Assembly: GCF_902459465.1 (NCBI RefSeq)
Contig: NC_047070.1
Location: forward strand, 5,258,554-5,322,553
Direction: 5' to 3'
DNA from: Asterias rubens
Lineage: Eukaryota > Echinodermata > Asteroidea > Forcipulatida > Asteriidae
DNA: 64,000 nt
Shown here: positions 44,301-54,700 of the stretch, piece by piece
How positions within the stretch are numbered: the first letter of the stretch is position 1
Layout of the letters: the number at the start of each line of letters is the position of its first letter
The notes under the pieces: generated by a model
The model's database searches: none
What the model was told of the DNA's origin: nothing
What the model saw: only the letters and a program-made list of their open reading frames with translations
Position numbers and translations under genes: made by a program

Positions 44301-47300
44301 TCAAGACATTTTTGTAGCATTCTTTTAGGAATAAATCCACAAGCGCGATAAGTCCTCGTCGTCAACTGTCATATATTTTACTTGTCGCAAAAAAACACAC
44401 ACCGTACATACACAAAACGTGCGTCGTGTGGGGGAAAAACCATGTGTGCCTAATCTTGTCTCAAGGCATTGGCTTTTTAGTAAAGCGCCCTCTATTGGTG
44501 CAATGGAACAATGACATTGAAGTACATGTAAAATAGACATCGCGCTAAACAAAAAATTAACAGCAACGGCTCCAATGAAATACCAACACGGAGCATTTAC
44601 TGGGTCTAGCCCCCGACTCACATGTCAAAATCAAATCGCAATTAAAGTGCTTCCCGATTCCAGGTACGTGCTGCTTGACGATCTATTATGGATGTTAAAA
44701 AAGAAGAAGATAAAAACGGAAACGAGAAAAAAGCGGAGCCCGCAAGAAAAACAAGGAACGGAAAAAAGCGGAACCCAATAAAAATGCGGACGCGGAAAAT
44801 TAAAAAGAGCGGAAATCCGCTTTAAAGCGGAGATTTCACAGGCCTGTTGTATAGTGCATATTATTACCTTTTGATTTGTTGGCATTTTTACTCGCATTGT
44901 TGGCCTTATTTTTTGCCTTCTCCAGTTTCAGCGTCTTTAAGCTCGCCTTCTCCACAGTCAGCCAATACTTCTGGATGCAGTGGTCATGTACTTCTGTAAA
45001 AGTTAGTCACGTTCAAAAAAGAAAACAAGAACAAAATAAGTGATAAGAAACAAATAAAAAAATGTTGGAATATTTAATCTAGACGGTCTTGTTAATGAAC
45101 AAGATCATAAAAACTGTCTCGGCCTTCAGGGCAAGCATCAATGCAAGCGAAAAAGGCTCCACTATCTTAAGGTATGTTCAAATTATGTCATTTCCACCTT
45201 TTTTGGTAACCCCTGGAGTTATAGTTTTCGAGGAGCTTCTGGGAACAGTATCCTTAGCAATAGAGATGTAGATCAAAGACATTTTGTTTTTTCAGACAAA
45301 AGTGGCACAGCTTCTGACGGGTAACGCAAAGATATTGACAAAATAAGGATACTGCCAACATAAGGCTTAGATAGCTCAATTGGTTATTAACTCGGAGGTC
45401 ACAGGTTCAAGTAGATCTACATGTATAAATTTTTTCTTTCGAATCTGCAGAAAACAACAGCCTTCCTATATAATTTTAATACAGGTAATCTTAATTCCGA
45501 AGTCAGAGAAATGTGGAGTGGCTTCCGACAGGTACCCTCGCACAATGAACTTGACAAAGTAGAGAGTCCGCCAACATTTAGGGCTACATGACTCCCTTTG
45601 TTTAGCATCAATACTTTAATCGAGAGGTTCAAGTCCCACTCCAGCAAATTTTTGTTTGTTTTACCCCCAAAAAACCAATCTATTAAGCTCCGCCTCTTTG
45701 CATATTGACCAATCACAACCCATTGCGCCATCAAAATTCTGACAAAATAAAGTCCGACATGCGTGCGCGTGCGTGTATGCTTGGCACGCACGGCAGAGTT
45801 GTGCAGAATGGCATTGGAGAGGCTCACATGTTTTTGCTCACATGTATGCCGTGGGCAGAGCCCAATGAATTGCTCTATTGTCAAGAAAAGAATTTCTCCT
45901 TGCTGTAATACTCACGTGCAAGTTTGTCAGCATCTTCAGCTCTTTCCAAAGCGACGATAGCGGTGCCCTCACTCTTCTCCATAGTGAGAAACCTAAACTT
46001 AGCGTGACTCTTGAAATACGCCATCAGATCGTCCTGGGTGAGAGGCGTGTCCTTGAGACCCGAGACGGTTACCAGTTTGTCTGATGCACTCTCAGCATCT
46101 GGCTGGCCCTAAAGAGAATAAAAAAGGTGACCACTATAAGCATAGCATTGTTTGAAACTATTAATAAGGGATACAACTGTGTGTGGTGAAGAGGTTTTCA
46201 ACTAGTATTTAAAACTCGTCGAGGCCTGGTTCTTAATAATTTTATTGAGACAAAAGCGAGGTAAATTATCAAGAACCAGGCCTCGGCGGGTTTAAACCAC
46301 TAGTTGAAAACCGATTCAACACACTTTGATTCTCATTTATAAATACCTTTTTGGTCAAACAACATCAACACTTTTTAGTCAAAAAGTAAAACTAATGCAT
46401 AAATTATAATTGTTCAATGATTTCTTCAACACAACACCCCTCCAGCTATGAAATGGTAAAGCCCTCGGGTAAACAACTCCTTATTTAAAAGGAGATTGCT
46501 GTGGGCGGTCGGAATGAAGAAACTGTCTTTTAAGCACAGGTGCAAGCTCGCGTTTCATGCCCAAGTTTCAACACTTTTTACTGGTGCTATATCATCCGTT
46601 CAAACACCCCCACGTGCTGCCCTCTCAGAATGGATAAACTGTCTTAGGAGTTGATGAATAAATGTTCATAAATACCTCAGACAGTTTCGCTATTCCTATT
46701 GGTGGGGAGCGCGTCACGTGGGGGTGTTTAAACGGTTGACAATGACCAGCTGGAGCTGTTTATAACCGGTTGTTTTCGGATACGTTTGTGCTGGCTAGCC
46801 CACAACCTTGTTCACATGGGCGATCGATCTTGCCGCGCCATTTAAGCCCATGAATACGAAGATGCATACTACACGCCGAATGCATATCCGAAAACTGTCT
46901 CACTCATAAAAAATGCAACACACGTACAGAGCTCAAGGCAGTTCAGTCGTCGCGACACTTTCATTCCCTTAGTACACTTGCAAGTACAACCATGTGTAAA
47001 TCTTTTTTGTGGGAGTGTTGGCTCTGAGAAGTGTAAAGAGCCAGTGTGGGCTTCACGTTTTGATTAGTATGCTCCTCTTCGGGAGAATGCTGGACTACTG
47101 GCGGTGGTGGAGCTTAAGTATTGCTTGAGGGATATCGTTTGGGCCTGAAGGGTCCAAGTTTCAAATGTAGGAAGATTCTACAATGATAAAACAGAACACT
47201 CATAGACAACCCTCAAACTAAATTGTCTTTAAAATTTGGAAATGATTACGACCTTTTTGTTTGAAGGCACTAGAAACGTTTGGTTATTTTCAAATACCAT

Positions 47301-50300
47301 TATTTTCACTTGGTGTATTCTGACATATGCATAAGATAACTAATCTGTGAAATCTGGACTCAGAAAAAAACCTTCAATGCACCATGTGTGCTTACGGATG
47401 CCTGAAAAGGCGTCAGGCCTGAAGTCTTTTATTACTTGAGTGAGAAATAAACCTCTTTCTCAAAAACTATTTTACTTTAGAGCGAGCTATTTCTCACAAT
47501 GTTTATACTATCAACAGCTCTCCGTTGCTCATTACCAAGTACGTTTTTATGCTAGCAACTATTTTGAGTAAATACCAAAAGTGTCCAGTATCTTTTAACC
47601 TCTGGCAAACACAAATAAAGGAAAAATTGCTGTCTCTCCGCCGATGCAGAACACTTTTACTACTCACCGGCCTCTGCAGCGTGCGGTTGAACACCAGCAG
47701 TTTGTCGTGAATCTTATGCGGTTCTGGATGTTTTAAGATTGCACCCGCCTCGGCGACATTCGTCATGCCAATGAAGCCATATCCTCTTGACTTGCACTCC
47801 CCACCCTCTGTCTCTGGAGGGTCTCGGACGACGACGCACTCCTTCACTGTCCCAAATGTGGTGAAGTATTCCAACACGTCGGCCTCAGTGGTCTTTTCCC
47901 TGTCCAGCCCTCCGAACCATAACTTACGAAGCCTTTCATGATTCTGTGGAAGAAAACAACAAACATTGATCAATTTATATAAAACATTTCTGAATTAGAT
48001 TTCTCGTAAAACTTCCTAGGTTGTATCCCAAATCGGGTGTGATCCCTGGCCATTAGGCAGGTAAAGTTTCGTGGCCTCTGCCTGGAGTCCCGCGAAAATA
48101 GGGAGACCAGCAACATCAGGCCTAGACCAGCAACATCAGGGAAAATGCCATCGTGTGCAGCCTGTATGTGACTGGTACCTGGTACATTTTTCTGAGCAAA
48201 TGAGTCATTTTCAGACGCGAGTTCGTCCTTGGCTCAAATCAAGGATTTGCTCTTCTTACAACCTGTGAGTACTAACAGAAAAACAAGACATTTAGTCAGT
48301 TCTCATTGGTTGGCCGTAACTGTTATAAGGGCTCAAATTCATGTCTCTGCTTCTCACTGCGGTAAGCTGCACTTTCATTTGTTTAAATTTCAAATGAAAA
48401 CATAGATTATTATAAACACTGAGCTAACCAGTTGAGCCATTTGGAGTGCAGTTTGACTGCTGATCAGGTGTTTTAACTAGCATCTATCCAGCAGGCCACT
48501 GTTAAAGGCAGTGGACACTATTGGTAATTGTCAAAGTCCAGTCTTCTCACTTGGTGTATCTCAACATGTACATAAAATAACAAACCTGTGAAAATTTTAG
48601 CTCTATTGGTCGTTGGAGTTGCGAGATAACTATGAAAGAAAAAAACACCCTTGTCACACGAAGTTGTGTACTTTCAGATGCTTGATTTCGAGACCTCAAA
48701 TTCTAAACTTGAGGTCTCGAAATCAAATTCGTAGAAAATTACTTCTTTCTCGAAAACTACATCACTTCAGCGGGAGCCGTTTCTCACAAGGTTTTATACT
48801 ATCAACCTCTCCCTATTACTAGTTACCAATTAAGGTTTTATGCTAATAATTATTTTGAGTAATTACCAATAGTGTCCACTGCCTTTAAAGCGAGAGCGGT
48901 TTAAACGCCCAAAACTCTCAGACACATCAACGCGTTGCCAGATAAACGATCAAGGCAATGTGGAGTTGATACATGTAGGTACAGCCTTTGCAGAGAGGAG
49001 ATGTGTGTTTCGCTATCCCAGGTAAATTGTTCATTGTGTCCGTGTTGACAACAAAATTTACAAGCTTTGGACTGCCATTCGTGTACATTCAATGCACAGC
49101 TACAAAATGGCGTCAGCTGTCTCATAAAAGGTGGCGGTACGTGTAGACGTTCACTTGAGTCATCTGCACTAGACAATGCAGATGTAGCTTGGGAATCAGC
49201 CCCACACAGCATGTCACTTAACACAGTGATAACTTTATTAACTTAGTATTATACACTTTTGCAAGCCGAGTAGGCTTCACTCAAAAGTGCCTTCCTATAC
49301 TATCATCTATGTTCATCAGGCTCTTGGCATTCCTGAAACCAATTCAACTCCTTACGAGTATGCAGCACCGGCAGCCAAATGGGTGCACAGGCTGATAGTC
49401 ACCGGCATCAACAATCTTTTGCTTGTACCCATTGTACTCCTGGGTGATGAGGAAACAATTATGGCCAAGTGTCTTGTTCAAGGACACGAGCGCCATAACT
49501 GGGAATCATACCCACTCTCTGGTGACTCGGGCACCAGAACTTGAGTTCCATGCATTACACCGCTACGCCAGCAACAGGCCACTGAGATTAAAATGACTTT
49601 AGAGCAGCAAGTCAAAGTTTACGCCAAAAAGAAGGCACATTGGTAAACAGGTCAGCAATGACCCAACTCTCCACATGAGGGGTGGAATGTCTTTACAGAG
49701 AGTCCGTCACAGCTGGATTATGACCAGGGTTCTTAGAAACAACCATGGCCGGGAGTGTCGCACCTTGATCAAAAGGAACAATTGATTCTGTGTAACTAGA
49801 ATTCCGCTTACTTCTCACACTAAGGCTGTACACCAATCTGAGCTGCAGCAAGTCATAGCTTATGCCAAAAGGAAGGCACATCGGTAAACAGGTCAGCAAT
49901 GACCGAAACCTCCACATGAGAGATTGGGGTGTCTTTTTATAGCAGGATTATGACCAGGGTTCTTAGACACAACCATGGTCGGCAAGAGTCGCACCGTGAT
50001 CAAAAAGGAACACTTGATTCTGTGCAACTAGAATTCTTGTTACTGCAGCAAGTCATAGCTTATGCCAAAAGGAAGGCACATCGGTAAACAGGTCAGCAAT
50101 GACCGAAACCTCCACATGAGAGATTGGGGTGTCTTTTTATAGCAGGATTATGACCAGGGTTCTTAGACACAACCATGGTCGGCAAGAGTCGCACCGTGAT
50201 CAAAAAGGAACACTTGATTCTGTGCAACTAGAATTCTTGTTACTTCAGCAAGTCGAAGTTTACACCAAAAGGAAGGCACATCGGTTAACAGGTCAGCAAA

Positions 50301-51668
50301 GACCGAAACCTCCACATGAGAGATTGGAGTGTCTTTTTATAGCAGGATTATGACCAGGGTTCTTAGACACAACCATGGTCGGCAAGAGTCGCACCGTGAT
50401 CAAAAAGGAACACTTGATTCTGTGCAACTAGAATTCTTGTTACTTCAGCAAGTCGAAGTTTACACCAAAAGGAAGGCACATCGGTTAACAGGTCAGCAAA
50501 GACTGAAACCTCCACACGTTCTTAGATACAACCATGGTTGGCAAGAGTCGCACCATGATCAAAAGGAACACTTGATTCTGTGCAACTAGAATTCTGGTTA
50601 CTTCTCACAGAAAGCATGCCTAGATTTTCATCTTTGAACATATCGAAAGGGCAAGGCTGCTTTCATGTTGTAAAGGGCACTTCAATTGGAAAATCTTAAA
50701 GTCAATGGGAATCTTTTGAAGGGCACAAATGCCTAGACTAGGGGCTTCCGTGGACTGCGTGTAATTCCAGGCCTAAGAAAGGCTCAACACCAATGTGAGT
50801 TGCAGCAAGTCAGAGATTACGCCAAAAGGAAGGCACATCTGTAAACAGGTCAGCTATGACGGAACTCTCCACATGAAAGGAGAGGTGATGAGGCCACGGC
50901 TTCTCAAACCTCAGTCGGACAGAAATGAAGCACTGGCTGAATAAATATTCAGGTTCGTCCTCTCCAAGTCAAATCAAAAACAAAATGCGGACAAAAAGGT
51001 CCATTAAAATACTCTCCCTCCTCGTTCAAGATTTTGTAAAGATATAAATGAATCAGAACTAAGCTATTACCGCCTGTGAGAAATTTCGCCGGAGTGGACA
51101 CCTTAATTCAAAAGTCGATCCTCTGACACTTCATCCAGAGAAAGAGTGATCTTAAATCTTGGAACCTCTCCTTCATATCCTGGGTGTGTCTCAAAGTCTG
51201 TATAAAGTTCATCCAAAGAGTTAGTGAAGAGATAAATAAAATAAAAATAAGAGACACAGACAAACAGGTAATTTGGAGTTGTACAGGAGTGAAAAAAGAC
51301 AAAGAATACAGGAAGAGAACTTTAGGGCCCTTTTCGAACCCATGACTTTGGCTTCGCATTCGGTTCAGGCTAGCTAGGCCCCTCAGTTGTTTTGACTATA
51401 CACATGCTATGCAGTCAGGGATTCAGACCAGAGAACGGAGCCTGAAGCCGAACCCAAAGCCAAAGCCAAAGCCGTGGATTTCGAAAAGGGCCTAGGAGAC
51501 CAAAATTAGTTTGCCAAATTCATGTTACCTTTCTCTAAAGCTCTTGGTAACATTTTTCCAGTGAGTTGACAAACCGTTTAAAACCATTCAACTACATGTA
51601 CGGGTTTTGTATGGTGGCACAGCTGTGCACAGAACAGTGTGCAATGAACCAGTATGCATTCAATGACG

Positions 51669-51709
<41 letters not shown>

Positions 51710-54700
51710 CATTTGTATAGTGCTTTCCATAGGCAATTCAAAGCGCTTTAACGTTGTCTAAAAAGATGTGTTCTTCACTGAGTCTTGAATGAGCTGATCG
51801 AGGACGAGTCTAGGATGCCATTGTAGGCTGACATGGTTCATCCTTGAGAGCTTAAAACCCTTTTACTATCACCACAGTGGTTTATATCGAATGGTCAGAC
51901 AGTAGGAGGGTTAACTGTGTACCGATAGACTCATTCACCACATGGTACCACATTGATCTCCATAACCCCTCAAACTTTTGTCTACCATTCAACAACACAG
52001 TGGTTTATATTGAATGGTCAGACAGTAGGAGGGCTAACTGTGTACTGATAGATGCACTCACCGCATGATTCCACATTGCAGGCTGATATCTCCATAAACC
52101 TTCTAAAATGTGTCTACCATTCAACATTTGGATATTGAATGGTTTGACAGTAGGTGGGTTAACTGTGTACCAAGGGATGCATTAACCACATGATACCACA
52201 CTGCAGGCTGGCATCCATGCACCCTCTAAGAATTGTCTGACATCTCCATAAACCTTCTAAAATTGGTCTACCATTCAACGCCACACAGTGAATGATATTG
52301 AATGGCCAGACAGTAGGAGGGTTAACTGTGTACTGGTAGATCCATTCACTACATGATACTGCAGGCTGGCATAGTATTTATAATACAAAACCACTGACAT
52401 CACGGTTCAATGGTCACACAGTAGGAGGGTGCACTGTGTACTTATGCATTCAGCAAATGACGATCGAGAACGTCAGTGAGGACGCCGCTAAAACAAAATA
52501 TTCAAACAATTGTAGAACAATGAGAAGTTCGCCATTTACCAGGTCAGCATCGTGTGTGGATAGGTAGGCATTCACCATGTACCAAATTGAAGGCTGGCAT
52601 GGTCAATCTATCCTTAACGGTGTGTCATGGCTGAGCGATTAAGAGCACCGGACTCAAGCTCTGGTGTTTCTGTTCAGCAGAGTGCAGATTCAAGTCCCGG
52701 TCGCATCCTTCAGCAAGACACTTAAAACCATTATTGCTGCGTCCTTCGGATTGGACATAAAGCCGTTGGTCCTGTGTGTTGTGTAATAAAGCATGCAAAA
52801 GAACCCAGTGCACTTATTGTAAAGAGAATGGGTTTCGCTCCGGTGTTCCTGGTTTGATTGGCTGCATATTGCGTCACAGCACCTTGTAATAAATTACATG
52901 GTGCTATGGTCTCAATACATAACTCCACAATACCTTGCAGGAATATACTGGATGTGGACGCAACATAACTGAGTGACGGATATGAGCACTACAAATGTAT
53001 ACTAGAATTACTTCAAGTATTCTGACGGTTGAGCCAAAAACAAATGAGGAAACCCAAGCAGTAAGTGGTTATTGGGTTGAAAATTTGAGAATTCAAAAAC
53101 AAAAAAATGAAAATCAACAAAAATTTACTTTTCCTTCTGCCACAGCTCTCTTAACCTCGACGCTCTTCTCGTCGATAGTTTGGTGGCCGTCGACGCTCCC
53201 GGCCAGGGCAGCTTTCATTTCTTCCTCCGTTGCCATGGTAATGAAGCCGGAGCCGCGCGACACCGTCACGCCGTCCACCTGCTCCATGCTGATGGTGCAC
53301 TGCACGATGTTGCCGTACTGGCTGAAGTGGCCGATTAGAGTTTCCTTCGTGGTCTTTTCTTTGTCTAGGTTGTTGAGGCTGATCCTAAATTTTCTCTCTG
53401 GGGACTGGTGATAAAAATGTTTAGTAAAATTAAAGGAAAACCAGTGGCAATTAAACAAGCAAAATGTAACTAATATTAAGTTTTGTACCTACATATACCC
53501 ATAAACATTTTCTCAAGCTCTTTTAAAAAAGAATTCAGGCATATCACTCCGGTGTGATCCCAAGTTGTAACTACTTAAAGGGAAGGTACACGTTTGGTAA
53601 TTACTCAAAACAAATATTAACTTAGAAACTGACTTGGTAACGAGCATTGGAGAGCTGTTGATAGTATTAACAGTGTTGGAAACGACTTATTTTATGCTAT
53701 AAATGATTGGATACACCAAGTGACAACACTGGTCTTTGACGATTACCAAACATGTGCAGTGCTTTTAAATGTAATGTTGTATTATTATTTGAATTTTGCC
53801 TTTACTTTTACAAGAACTTGCCTTGTATTAACAGGTATCATACAGGATTGGTATTATTTAAAAAAACATAATTGTTTGGTACAGGCTAGAATTTCATCTC
53901 AGAGAACTCAGACAACAGAGGCCTTGGCCTTTGTGCCCTTTTAAAGTCTCCCATAAACCTTACGGCTTAAGATTTTCCATCAGAAATGCCCTTTTCAAGT
54001 TGAAGATGGCCTTGCCCTTTCACAGATGAAATTTTTCGGCCACACCACAGAGGGCTTGGCATTTGTTGCCCTGGCCTTTGTGCCCCTTAAAAACACCAAT
54101 AAAACCCTGGGTTTGTGCTCTTACATCTCGTGGTTTGGAGACCATCACTGCCACAACCTTGTCATTTATTACATGGGTTTCAACTAGCACAGCATCCGTC
54201 TCGGCCTGCGTAGACATCGTGACAAATCCATAGCCCCTGGATCTGCCCTTGCCGTCCCCACCATATCTCTGCTTTGTTCTGGCAACTTGGCACTCTGCCA
54301 GCTTGCCGTACTTCTCAAAATGCTGCTGTAGGTCGGTGTCTCTCGTCTTGTAGTGAAGACCTCCAATGAAAAGACGTGGGCCGGTCTCAATCTTAGTTTC
54401 TTCCTTGTTGTCTCCCTGCAAGGAATACATAAGTTTATTAAAGCTACATTTCGTGAACTCCGTAGCGCGTACGCGTAAAAAGCACCCAAGCTTAATTCAC
54501 ATAAAATAGCTGTTGATTTGTATTCGCACTCCACACACTCCGCCCACAGCTCAGCCAGCCGATGATGTCATGCTGATTGGCATATTCCAAGATGGCTACG
54601 CCATGTACAAATCGAGGAAATTAGAGTGTTCGGAGAAAGGTAGCAAAGTTATTGTGAAAAATTTCTTTTGAAAATTTTATTTGTTTGACTATTCAAAACT

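Noticed and set aside
51108-51359. Candidate missing RRM exon in intron 3 of the four-RRM gene
   Set aside because: No RNP1 or RNP2 motif in any frame; part of it is a MITE.
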